Part shown: piece by piece, positions 1-8,946 of the stretch
Layout: each line of letters starts with the position of its first letter
Numbering within the stretch: position 1 is the first letter of the stretch
DNA from: a virus
IMG/VR virus record: IMGVR_UViG_3300013103_000669
Location: 1-43,887 of that record
DNA: 43,887 nt
Strand: one strand, 5' to 3'
Program-made: the position numbers and the translations under genes
The notes under the pieces: generated by a model
Databases searched by the model: none
The model's input: the letters and a program-made list of their open reading frames with translations, nothing else
Told to the model about the DNA's origin: nothing

Positions 1-1233
1 AGCCCAACTAAACGGAACTGAATATCCAGTCTTTTCTACAACAGCTTTCAAACTCCCCATATCCCCAACCATATCGCTAATAATCGAATCCGATATATCT
101 TGCTGAGCAAGGTGATAACGATCTGCAGGAACCATGGTACCAAAATTTATATTTTCAATAGGTGATAAATGATCCCAATTTCCTGTTACCATAGATCCAA
201 AATCAGTGCTATTTATTTCTTTCATATCATATGACGATTTCTCACCTGTATATTTAGACCCTCTCATTGCTTCTAAATATGCTTTGAGTGTGGGACGATC
301 TACATGTGAAGGAGTTTCTTGTGATATAATACTGCTATACAAACTTCCGAAATCTATCCTTACATCGACAATACCTAATCTCTGATTCCATGCAATTGAT
401 TGTTGATCTCCACCTTTTATAACACTTATATTTGAAATGTAACATGGGTTTAGAAAGTATATTCCTGGGCAATGAATTTTATGAAGAAAAGGATAATTAT
501 ATGTAGCTGTAGATCCTTTTGATCTCGGCAGACCCAATAATAGCAAAGCCGCCAACGGGCCAATAATATATTGATTTGTATCATCCTCGCTGCTAGGATT
601 GGGGTTATACAATCTTATTGTCATTGTATAAGATGGTGTATATGAACTGTCTGTCCATATCTGCGGAAAATCAACTCGAGCACCAGCAAGAACAGAATCT
701 AAAGTACTTGCAACATCCCCGAGCATGCCTGGGCCGCCAAGATTATTATTTTTAAAACTTTCAAGTTGTTTTGATTTATCTTGAATGGTTTGCCCCAAGG
801 TCCCAAGCGCAGTTCCTTTATTCCCATCTGACATCAACCCACCCATTTTAGCTCCCAAATCTATCGCACCCTTAGCCCCAAACATTTGACTCATTGATGA
901 AATACCCTGTGAAACAACTTTGGTGGTTTTATCTAAAAAACTTTCTGCGTATGAATTTGCAAAATTATCAGTTGGGAAACTATCGGCCTGAAAAGCAACC
1001 TTCAATGGGAGTTTTCCAGAATAGCCTAACCCACCCAATAAGCTTGAATATTCTGCTGCCCCAGAACTTTCGTCAAGAGTAAATGAAGCTATGCTTGCTT
1101 CAGCTTTTGGATTACAAGGTGTTATAGTTGCAACGGGCATTGCATACTTTCTTATTGTATCCAATTTATCCCCACCAGTAGAGCTTATTAAAGCTTCGGG
1201 TGGTAAACCTAAAATATCTGGTATCTGGGGCAT
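1..1233 (-). CDS. Tail/baseplate-like structural protein, C-terminus cut by window edge
   Basis: The frame is open from ATG at 1233 to base 1, giving 411 residues with no stop, so the C-terminus lies outside the window. The first 100 residues are Ser/Gly/Ala-rich. A predicted compact domain follows, with the stretch DFPQIWTDSSYTPSYTMTIR and a hydrophobic run GPLAALLLLGLPR, then several aromatic beta-strand-like segments. This style resembles baseplate or tail-initiator proteins of contractile-tailed phages (inference from general resemblance only). It starts three bases after the stop of the tape-measure-like gene, so the two are probably co-transcribed. No clear Shine-Dalgarno sequence precedes the ATG, which suggests translational coupling. 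The coding call is firm; the function is weak. Confidence 0.75.
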   Translation of the reverse strand, partial: MPQIPDILGLPPEALISSTGGDKLDTIRKYAMPVATITPCNPKAEASIASFTLDESSGAAEYSSLLGGLGYSGKLPLKVAFQADSFPTDNFANSYAESFLDKTTKVVSQGISSMSQMFGAKGAIDLGAKMGGLMSDGNKGTALGTLGQTIQDKSKQLESFKNNNLGGPGMLGDVASTLDSVLAGARVDFPQIWTDSSYTPSYTMTIRLYNPNPSSEDDTNQYIIGPLAALLLLGLPRSKGSTATYNYPFLHKIHCPGIYFLNPCYISNISVIKGGDQQSIAWNQRLGIVDVRIDFGSLYSSIISQETPSHVDRPTLKAYLEAMRGSKYTGEKSSYDMKEINSTDFGSMVTGNWDHLSPIENINFGTMVPADRYHLAQQDISDSIISDMVGDMGSLKAVVEKTGYSVPFSWA

Positions 1234-1236
1234 ATT

Positions 1237-4200
1237 TTAAAGTACCGTACAGTGTATTATTTGATCGATATATACATCAAATGATGATTTCTTTGAATCA
1301 TCATTTGATTGCGAATTGCTTACAGATGAACTGGTGTGCGTATTATTTACTACTGTCGAAGCCATGCTATTTACAGCATTGGATATATTCCCGCCCATAT
1401 TTCTCATTGCATCACCGGTATCCTGCCCAAATTTCTTCAAACTGTTTTTACCGGCTTCGGCGGTTTCTAGTGCTGTATTTTTTATTTCCGATGCTTTTTG
1501 TTTAGCATAAGAGGTTGCAATATATGTAGAATTAGCAACCGGGCCAATTTGCTTTTCAGCAATAGAATCAATATGTGATAAAATCTCTGCTCTAATAGTG
1601 TCTTCATCATTTGGTTTGGCTTTTAATCTAGCTAAATAAATATTAGCAGCTTTCTTCGGCAATACTTTGGCTAATTTATCAATTGGAATTCCTTTTAATA
1701 ATCTAGCTTTTGCAGAATATTGTAGCTGATCCATTTTACTTAAAGCTTTTAACCCACCCTGCTCAGCTATTCCAACTGAATATAAAGATGATGTTACAAG
1801 ATTATCAGATACTCTTTTCGGACTTGCAAGCATACTTTTGTATGAATCATATTCTGGCCCTTTGGCTGCCATTGCCTCACTGTGGATTCTATCAGAAACT
1901 GCATCCCTTTTTTTCAAAGATTGGGATACTTGCAAATCTCGATATAATCCCATTATAGCATTCTTTACATAAGCAGTTCCTTCTCTAACATCTACATTAC
2001 CAGCTTCACCTTGGCCAGCCATAGCAGCAGCTTCGAGACGCTGTTGATAATCTTTACCTTTTGCAAGCCCGCCTTTTAAAGCTTGCTTACCAATTTCGAT
2101 TAATTTTCTAGCATCAACATTCCCGGCTTCGGATTCACCGGCCATAGCAGAAGCTGCTAATCTCTGTTGCCAATCAACTCCAAAACTTTTAGTTTTATCA
2201 ATACCTGAATTTAAAGCTTGCTTACCAATTTCGATTAATTTTCTAGCATCAACATTCCCGGCTTCGGATTCACCGGCCATAGCAGAAGCTGCTAATCTTT
2301 GTTGCCAATCGGTTGCCGTTGATGTTATTTGCTGTTGTTTATTACCAAACCAATTTTTGCTGTCTGAATATATTTGTCGAGTATCAACGTTTCCAGCTTC
2401 GCTATGACCGGCCATAGCAGAAGCTGCTAATCTTTGTTGCCAATCGGTTGCCGTGGTTTTAGCTTGATGAAAATATCCAGAAGCTTTTTCGCTAACTTGT
2501 TGTTTGCCTGTTTGATATGAATTGGTTACATTTCTTATTTTTTCAGCTACATCAATATTACCCGCTTCACTTTCACCTGCCAGTAATGCAATTTTGATAC
2601 GTTCCCACTTATCTGAAAGAGAACCTTTCCCATCTGTATAAAATTTTAATAATTTCTTTTTCAATGCTGCCTTTGGCCCTGACACATCTTGCAACAAAGC
2701 CAAAATATCAACGTGGCCGGCTTCACTTCCCCCAGCCAATCGTGCAGCTTCAATTCTTTGAATTTTATCCATCAAAGTTTCTTTGGCGCCTTTGTATGCA
2801 CTTCGAACTCTCGACACACCGCCGGTCCACATTGCGCTCATTTTTTCTTCTGTAGTTTGTACATGTCCTGCTTTTCTTTCTGCCGCGATTTGAGCTGAAA
2901 TTCTATTTCTTTCATTAGTGGAATCACTACCGGTATAAGTTGTAGCAGCACCAATTGCTGAATTGAATTTGTTGCCATACAGTTTTGATCTTTTAACCAA
3001 CTCTGGTGTAACAGCTAAATCAATATCTTGAATTAAACCACCGGCTTCGTGTGCATATTCTTTTCCTTTACGATAACCAGTTGAAGCTAAATTGCCAACA
3101 GCTACAGCACCAGCAGTTGCAGCACCAGCCCAATCTGTATCAGGCGACATTAGAGAAGACCAAAAACCTTTTTTCTTATTTTCTTTTTTTGCTTTTTTAA
3201 CTTGAGTCGCTCCAGTTTTATCTTCAGGTTTTTTGTCGCCTGTAAACCAGCTTTTCAGCCAATTAAATGGTTTAACAACCATAGCTTTCATTAAATCTTT
3301 TATACTATTAACAACCCAATTTCCTAATTCAGAAATTGCGCCAGCAAACCCTTTTTCTTTAATTGATACAAATGCCTTTTTGATACCTCTGAATACACCA
3401 GCCATAATTGTAAAAGGAAAAGTAACCATTTTCCAAATTCCTTTTGCAAGCCATTCAACAGGTTTGAGGGCAATATTTAAAACCTTGGCTATATTTTTCC
3501 CACCGATAAATCCAAGCAACCCGCCAGCAATAGCACCAATGGCTCCACCAATCGCTGTTCCAAAACCTGGGACAATTGAACCAATCATTGCACCAATTGA
3601 TGCACCTTTGCCCATGCCTTTAACAGCACCACCAACTGTAAAACTATCCTCACCAGCACCACCAAGAAACCCACCGATGCCAGCAGCAGTTTTTGAAGTC
3701 CCCCATTTTTTAGCTTTATAGACTCCACGAGCTGCATCAGTTGCACCCATTATTAACCCAGGTGCGCCCATCATTGCGCCTGCTTTCGCCCCCAACAATG
3801 CCCGTCCAAGCATGGGGATAACTTTTAATATTTTACCTAATCCAAATTTACCTAATACATTTTTAAGTATTGTGGGCAAAGTCATTATGCCCATTAATAT
3901 CATCTTTCCGAAACTTCCGAATTTTTTCTTTATCTTATTTTGTAACCTTAAAGCAGCTCTACCCAACTTAAATCTTTTTAAACCAATTTTCAAAGCAGCT
4001 ACATTTGTACGATGAATTAATCGTAGCTCTCTTAATTGCTGTAAAGCAAAAGCCTTGGGCCTTTCGAATTTTTTATTTACGGAATCTTTTATTCTAGTTT
4101 TAATTTTACCAAATCTACTATTTTCATCCGAATGGCTTATAACATATTTATCAAGACGGTTATATTTATCTTTCGACCAACTGCCAAATCTATCCCTCTT

Positions 4201-6303
4201 TTGTTTTAGGCCTGGTGTGCCTGCTAGCGTAAGAATATCTTTTACTTTGTTTAATTTTTCTAGGCGTCTTTTTATACGTTCATCGATAATTAGATTTTTT
4301 AATCTAATTTTTTCTTCTTTTAATTTTTCTTTATTTTTTCGAAGTTCTTCTTTATATTTTATTTTTGCAAGCCGCGCTAATGTCTTTTCTTTTTCAAATA
4401 ATAATGTATCGGTTAATTTTTTTAATTTGGATTTTTTATATTTGGAATATTTACCCTTAGCTAATTTATTAGCTAATTTATTAGCTAATTTATCAGCTAA
4501 ATCCCCTGTTGTTTTTGATGGCTGGCCCCGCATTGAATAAGCCGGTCTAGATGACCTAACTAATTCATCTTGATATTGTCCTGTATCAAATGTTTTCCCT
4601 TTTCTTATTCTTTCTTTTTCTTTTGTTTCTCTACTGACAACTCGATCACTTGGTGAAAACCCAAATATCTTTCCAAAAATCGACCATTTACCAGAATGGA
4701 CATCATCGCTTTTATCAGATTTTTTACCATGAGCTTCAGATTGTACATCATATATTCTTTTCAGTTGAAGGATTATATTATCCATCCTCCACATACTATC
4801 CGCATATATCATATCCAAGACTGCGGCTGTATGTTCAATTCCCCCCAACCCTTTTGGAATTTTTGATATATACCCGCCACGTGCTTTTGTTCCCCATTTA
4901 AATACTTTCAATGGCATTGTAAATGGAACTTTCATTATCTTTAGCAATACGAGCGAATTTCTTAAAATGGCACTTTCCAAAATCATCCGATCACGAATAA
5001 CTGGCCATATCTTTCTTTCAGCAGCTAATGCGGATTTCATTTCAAGTGTTGCACGTAACATTTTATCTTTATATGACAAATCATATGTATCAGTTGCAAC
5101 TTTGTAGGCATGAACAAATTTTGTAATTAATCCCTTTTTATCATCACTGCCCAATTCAAATTGTGATTTGAATTGCATTTCTTCATTTACACCAAGTGCA
5201 GAAATCCCCCGCGCTCTTGTAAAATCCTTGAAGAATGAGCGAAGAGTTGGCGTCCAACTTGTTTTAAATTGAGCTACATTTAATTTATTAAGTTTAGCTA
5301 AATTTGATGGGTTGCCTTTGCTTACAATATTATTGCCAGCTTGGTCTTTTTGGATAATAGAAATTGATTCACTATCATTAGCGGCTAATCGTTTTGGTAA
5401 TCTAGATAATAGTTCAACAGTTTTTCCAGTGCTTGTTGCAATACTTTGTAACAATTGATGCTGACTAAATTTTGCAACAACGCTTTGTTGACTTGCAGGT
5501 TTTACAGTATTTGAAATTTGTTTCTTTAAGGTTTTGACTTTTTTCTTGGCTGCCATTTTTTGAGCTGAAGAAACCGCACCGCCACCGCCAATAACGGAAT
5601 GCTGGGAACCACCCAATTCTTGTGTTACATCACCAATTTCATCTATATCATTTATGCCAGATGACGATCTAGATGGTGAATTTGAATAATTGGATTTTAC
5701 AGACTTTACTTTTTCAAATGCTTTTCTACCAGATTCTTTTAGTTTACTTAATACAGCAGGACTGGCCATCCGTGATGCAAAATACCCAACCAAAGGATTG
5801 ATTCTATACATCGATGCCGCAATTAAATTTTCTTTATTAATACTTATATCTTCACCAACCTTGGCTGTCATTGTCGTCAAGGTTTCTTTGGTGGCATTTA
5901 ATGTGCCTTTTGCAATACCCGTGATATTATCCGTAGCATGTTTGAAAAGCCCAACTGTTTGTGAGGATATGGTTTTTGATGTTACCTCCAAATGTTTGGC
6001 TGCTTTTGAAACTGACCTAAGTGCAACATCCCCAGCTCGCTTTGCTTGAATTGCAGAATGATCTTTTGCTTTCGCAATTCCTTTTGTTGCAGAATTCGTA
6101 ATACTCCCGCGTGCTAGTTTTGCTTGATTGGCGACATTTGCTGTCGCCTTTCTTGCAGATGCAGTTAGATCGTTTATTGCTTTTAAGGGCTTTTCTTGTT
6201 TATTGCTCACACCAGGTTTAGAAATCGTTTTGCCTTTCACAACCTTTTTATTAGATGGGGGCTTTATTGGGGTGCCCTTAATTACATTTCTTGAGGCAAC
6301 CAT
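1237..6303 (-). CDS. Very large tape-measure-like virion protein (1688 aa)
   Basis: Lys/Ala-rich N-terminal 250 residues look helical (many Ala, Lys and Thr in heptad-like spacing). A highly charged Lys/Glu/Leu coiled-coil-like block lies near residues 600-720. A long Gly/Ala/Ile-rich hydrophobic block around 850-960 (for example GGAIGAIAGGLLGFIGGKN) is membrane-active-like. The last third carries six or seven copies of an Ala-Gly-Glu-Ser-Glu-Ala-Gly-Asn motif. Length, helicity, hydrophobic block and position among tail and packaging genes fit a tape measure protein or another injected internal virion protein. The start ATG overlaps the stop of the metallopeptidase gene by one base (TAATG). 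No lysozyme or peptidase motif was seen. It is certainly coding; the role is inferred. Confidence 0.7.
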   Translation of the reverse strand: MVASRNVIKGTPIKPPSNKKVVKGKTISKPGVSNKQEKPLKAINDLTASARKATANVANQAKLARGSITNSATKGIAKAKDHSAIQAKRAGDVALRSVSKAAKHLEVTSKTISSQTVGLFKHATDNITGIAKGTLNATKETLTTMTAKVGEDISINKENLIAASMYRINPLVGYFASRMASPAVLSKLKESGRKAFEKVKSVKSNYSNSPSRSSSGINDIDEIGDVTQELGGSQHSVIGGGGAVSSAQKMAAKKKVKTLKKQISNTVKPASQQSVVAKFSQHQLLQSIATSTGKTVELLSRLPKRLAANDSESISIIQKDQAGNNIVSKGNPSNLAKLNKLNVAQFKTSWTPTLRSFFKDFTRARGISALGVNEEMQFKSQFELGSDDKKGLITKFVHAYKVATDTYDLSYKDKMLRATLEMKSALAAERKIWPVIRDRMILESAILRNSLVLLKIMKVPFTMPLKVFKWGTKARGGYISKIPKGLGGIEHTAAVLDMIYADSMWRMDNIILQLKRIYDVQSEAHGKKSDKSDDVHSGKWSIFGKIFGFSPSDRVVSRETKEKERIRKGKTFDTGQYQDELVRSSRPAYSMRGQPSKTTGDLADKLANKLANKLAKGKYSKYKKSKLKKLTDTLLFEKEKTLARLAKIKYKEELRKNKEKLKEEKIRLKNLIIDERIKRRLEKLNKVKDILTLAGTPGLKQKRDRFGSWSKDKYNRLDKYVISHSDENSRFGKIKTRIKDSVNKKFERPKAFALQQLRELRLIHRTNVAALKIGLKRFKLGRAALRLQNKIKKKFGSFGKMILMGIMTLPTILKNVLGKFGLGKILKVIPMLGRALLGAKAGAMMGAPGLIMGATDAARGVYKAKKWGTSKTAAGIGGFLGGAGEDSFTVGGAVKGMGKGASIGAMIGSIVPGFGTAIGGAIGAIAGGLLGFIGGKNIAKVLNIALKPVEWLAKGIWKMVTFPFTIMAGVFRGIKKAFVSIKEKGFAGAISELGNWVVNSIKDLMKAMVVKPFNWLKSWFTGDKKPEDKTGATQVKKAKKENKKKGFWSSLMSPDTDWAGAATAGAVAVGNLASTGYRKGKEYAHEAGGLIQDIDLAVTPELVKRSKLYGNKFNSAIGAATTYTGSDSTNERNRISAQIAAERKAGHVQTTEEKMSAMWTGGVSRVRSAYKGAKETLMDKIQRIEAARLAGGSEAGHVDILALLQDVSGPKAALKKKLLKFYTDGKGSLSDKWERIKIALLAGESEAGNIDVAEKIRNVTNSYQTGKQQVSEKASGYFHQAKTTATDWQQRLAASAMAGHSEAGNVDTRQIYSDSKNWFGNKQQQITSTATDWQQRLAASAMAGESEAGNVDARKLIEIGKQALNSGIDKTKSFGVDWQQRLAASAMAGESEAGNVDARKLIEIGKQALKGGLAKGKDYQQRLEAAAMAGQGEAGNVDVREGTAYVKNAIMGLYRDLQVSQSLKKRDAVSDRIHSEAMAAKGPEYDSYKSMLASPKRVSDNLVTSSLYSVGIAEQGGLKALSKMDQLQYSAKARLLKGIPIDKLAKVLPKKAANIYLARLKAKPNDEDTIRAEILSHIDSIAEKQIGPVANSTYIATSYAKQKASEIKNTALETAEAGKNSLKKFGQDTGDAMRNMGGNISNAVNSMASTVVNNTHTSSSVSNSQSNDDSKKSSFDVYIDQIIHCTVL
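1987..2770. repeat. In-gene tandem repeats, strict 135-bp period in part
   Basis: Within the tape-measure-like gene, a motif read as A-G-x-S-E-A-G-N-V-D recurs at about 1990, 2119, 2254, 2389, 2555 and 2710, with a degenerate copy near 2860. Bases 2075-2163 are identical to 2210-2298 (89 bp, 135 bp apart). Bases 2272-2319 are identical to 2407-2454, again 135 bp apart, so three adjacent units keep an exact 45-codon period. The outer units are more diverged and spaced differently (56 codons between two of them). This indicates recent duplication inside an older repeat array. Each unit has the consensus WQQRLAASAMAG followed by SEAGNVD. Confidence 0.9.
4459..4500. repeat. 12-bp tandem repeat (3.5 units) in coding sequence
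   Basis: The unit agctaatttatt occurs twice exactly at 4459-4482, once with a final t-to-c change at 4483-4494, and as a half unit to 4500. It encodes the repeated LANK/LADK tetrapeptide before the Lys-rich coiled-coil block of the tape-measure-like protein. It keeps frame, so it is a simple in-frame slippage expansion. Confidence 0.9.
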
Positions 6304-7244
6304 TATTTAATTTTACTCCAGGCTTTTTTATATTTGGCATCATTGGAAATTTCTGTTTTAACACAAATTACTTCCGAAGGGTAAAAAAATTCTTGGATTG
6401 GGAATACGGATGGTGTGGTTTTGTTAAATACCACATATGAGTCATATAAAGAACCCAACAAAAATCTAACAATTGCAGAATTGGATTGCATATAATCAAT
6501 GATACCATCCAACCCTCGTCTAAAATACGCCGATAGTATTTTTTCATGGGCTTCTTCAATAACCATCTGAGAGGAAATTAAATCTTCATTTGATGATTTA
6601 TATGTAGCATGTATATCATTCATGGTTTTATTGAAGTTTTGTATCACAGCCTTACTTGCTGGCTTTCCAGCCATTTCAGATTTGACAAATAAATTTGTCG
6701 CATAATCCTCAATAATTTTTCCACCATCATCAGCCAGTAATTCCTTACAACCAGTTAAATTGTAAAACACTCTTGCATAAAAGGCTTTCAATTCTGGTAA
6801 AAATAAAGATAGAAATCCTTTCTTCATATGAGTTGCTGCCATATGTGTTAATTCGTGAGCAGTCAACTTGCCCATAAAATTAGCACTCACCCATCCCAAT
6901 GTCATATTATTATCTAACGCTATAATAATAATATTATCATTCGGCGAATAAAATCCACACATTGATTTTATATCAACATTTGCAAAAATTTTATAAATAG
7001 TTAGATGCATTATCCCTTTATTCATAAATACAGGAAGAATCAATCCCCTATTAATAAGAGAATTAATAATTTTTTCAGACCCGCGAAATTGTTTATGTTT
7101 AATCAATGCATGTTTGTATTTTGCTATTAATTTATTAGAAGAATACAGCGGAGTTGAATCAATCCTAACGACCTCTTTTAAACCAACCGGAATTGCAAAA
7201 AATTCCTGTATTAAATCCAATTCGGATTTGAGGTAACTATCCAT
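6303..7244 (-). CDS. Predicted zincin metallopeptidase (HExxH), 313 aa
   Basis: The sequence shows TAHELTHMAATHM near residues 130-142, an HExxH zinc-binding motif (His-Glu-Leu-Thr-His) with a third His five residues on. Downstream acidic residues (ELLADDGGKIIEDYA) could supply a further ligand or substrate contact. No signal peptide or transmembrane segment is obvious. The gene sits between terminase and the tape-measure-like gene, and its stop overlaps the next start by one base (TAATG). An AAGGA site lies upstream of its ATG. Context suggests a virion-assembly or virion-borne peptidase, although classical prohead proteases of T4-type phages are serine enzymes. The metallopeptidase motif is clear; the substrate is unknown. 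Confidence 0.75.
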   Translation of the reverse strand: MDSYLKSELDLIQEFFAIPVGLKEVVRIDSTPLYSSNKLIAKYKHALIKHKQFRGSEKIINSLINRGLILPVFMNKGIMHLTIYKIFANVDIKSMCGFYSPNDNIIIIALDNNMTLGWVSANFMGKLTAHELTHMAATHMKKGFLSLFLPELKAFYARVFYNLTGCKELLADDGGKIIEDYATNLFVKSEMAGKPASKAVIQNFNKTMNDIHATYKSSNEDLISSQMVIEEAHEKILSAYFRRGLDGIIDYMQSNSAIVRFLLGSLYDSYVVFNKTTPSVFPIQEFFYPSEVICVKTEISNDAKYKKAWSKIK

Positions 7245-7259
7245 TTTTAATTCCTTACT

Positions 7260-8945
7260 TTAATTTAAAAAATCAAGAGTATTTATAAATACCGTTTGAT
7301 CTATATTTGTATTATGTTCCGACGGGTTATTCAAAATGGTATCTAACATTTGCCCGGAAGTTGGTTTCTTTTTACCCCCGACTGCGCTAATTAAATCTGA
7401 TGATGTTTTCACCCCATCATTCAACCCACAAATTGCAGTGAACGAATCCATCGCCGGTGTATCAGCAATCAAATTAAATGGTGGATCATACTTCCTAACA
7501 TACGAACACATTGCACCTGTCATAGCAATATCATCATGACATCCAGAGTCGGCTTCAACTTTTCCATTCTTTTTATTTACAAGCCCGACCAATTCCAACG
7601 CTAAACGCTTAGATTTGACGCATCTAGGGTTTTCTTTAATATATGTATATAAGGCATCCATCATTAAAGGACGTGTCCTAGATGTGGTTGTTAACCCTTT
7701 TTTTGAGTCACTTTCTGCATATAGATATTTACATTCCTCAAGGTCAGAAAGATTTTCAATTAATTGATTACCATATGAATTGCTTTCAATAATTAAAGAA
7801 CCAGGATACATTTGAATTGCAAGTTGGATTACCTTTTGAAAATCTTTTACTTTTAATTTTCCTTGATATTCCCACACCTGTTCCATTGTCATATAATCCC
7901 ATACTGTTATGGCTGAATTATCGGCGCCATATTCAGGAGCCGTATCACCACCCACCAAATAAAATCTACCTTTAATAGGATTAGCATATTTTTCAATTGT
8001 GCCGTTATATAATCTATTTGTGCTTAACGGTATTATATCTCGGGTGTGTTCCTGCAAAACTTGACAAATGGTATCGTCGAAAAAAGAACCCTTAGATGGC
8101 AAAAACACCAACTCCAATTCTTGGTTGATTTTCTTTTGATCATAATTAAATAATTTACATTGGGTGTCATACCAGTCTGGGTCGTTTGCCAATTCATTAA
8201 TGTCGCGCCAATGAATAACAAATGGAGTTAAAATATCATTCCCACTTGCCGCATTTACATATCGTTTATAATAAAATGCTCCGGTTCCCATTGTTTTATT
8301 TGGAGTTGATAATATTATTGTCCCATACGGTACATCAGCCATTTTAGCTTGTTTTTGACTGGTTGACAAAGCAGGTACCATTGATGTCCATGCTTCTTCA
8401 ACTTTATTAACAAAGGCTGCTTCATCGACAACCAAAAATGTGATTGCTTTACCACGAAGAGTTTTTTCAGGAGCAATTGGGTTGACTGTGGCTGCAAAAC
8501 ATTTTGAGCCATTTGATAAAATAAAAGATTGTTCAGATCTTTTTTCAAATCCGCGTCGTTGACCTTGGCCACCACCTTTTGGTTTCATCCAATTGGGAAG
8601 TTTATCAATCATGCCTGCAATAGTTCTAGCAAATGTTGTGGCTTCCGGACCATCTTTTGAAATAATTCCTACAACAACATTAGCATGAAATACAAGAAGC
8701 CAACAACAATACGCCTGTATGGTTGTTGATATACCAACCTGTCTGGATTTTAATACAATAATATGTTTCATTTCTTCAATAACATCAATTAATGTTTTTT
8801 GAAGATCATACATTTTAAAAGGAACATCACCACCGGGTAATTCAAGCATGATATAAATAGCGCAAAAATATTCAAATGAAGCTGCACATTTTGCATATTC
8901 ATTTATATATGCTTGAATCTGGGCTTTCGTTACTGACTTCGCCAT
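7260..8945 (-). CDS. terL: Terminase large subunit (TerL), packaging ATPase-nuclease
   Basis: This is the motor that pumps DNA into the prohead and cuts it. The ATPase domain has a deviant Walker A, LKSRQVGISTT (about residues 65-75), Walker B LVVDEAAF (Asp174, Glu175) and the coupling motif STPNKTMG (about 213-220). The C-terminal RNase H-like nuclease shows VGGDTAPEYG (Asp334), IIESNSYG (Glu387) and CHDDIAM (Asp471/Asp472). The 561-aa length and motif order match the T4 gp17 group. The start ATG lies one base past the stop of the hub-like gene (TAATATG), suggesting coupling. No small terminase gene was recognised in the window. Confidence 0.95.
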   Translation of the reverse strand: MAKSVTKAQIQAYINEYAKCAASFEYFCAIYIMLELPGGDVPFKMYDLQKTLIDVIEEMKHIIVLKSRQVGISTTIQAYCCWLLVFHANVVVGIISKDGPEATTFARTIAGMIDKLPNWMKPKGGGQGQRRGFEKRSEQSFILSNGSKCFAATVNPIAPEKTLRGKAITFLVVDEAAFVNKVEEAWTSMVPALSTSQKQAKMADVPYGTIILSTPNKTMGTGAFYYKRYVNAASGNDILTPFVIHWRDINELANDPDWYDTQCKLFNYDQKKINQELELVFLPSKGSFFDDTICQVLQEHTRDIIPLSTNRLYNGTIEKYANPIKGRFYLVGGDTAPEYGADNSAITVWDYMTMEQVWEYQGKLKVKDFQKVIQLAIQMYPGSLIIESNSYGNQLIENLSDLEECKYLYAESDSKKGLTTTSRTRPLMMDALYTYIKENPRCVKSKRLALELVGLVNKKNGKVEADSGCHDDIAMTGAMCSYVRKYDPPFNLIADTPAMDSFTAICGLNDGVKTSSDLISAVGGKKKPTSGQMLDTILNNPSEHNTNIDQTVFINTLDFLN

Positions 8946-8946
8946 A

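Noticed and set aside
2075-2454. CRISPR-like array from regularly spaced repeats
   Set aside because: Repeats are in frame, encode a protein repeat, and the spacers are also coding and related; no cas genes.
3233-3721. Long open frames on the plus strand over the tape-measure-like gene (also 4055-4540, 5690-6049)
   Set aside because: They lie opposite a clearly coding minus-strand gene, have low-complexity Pro/Ile/Phe translations, and lack ribosome sites; they are shadows.
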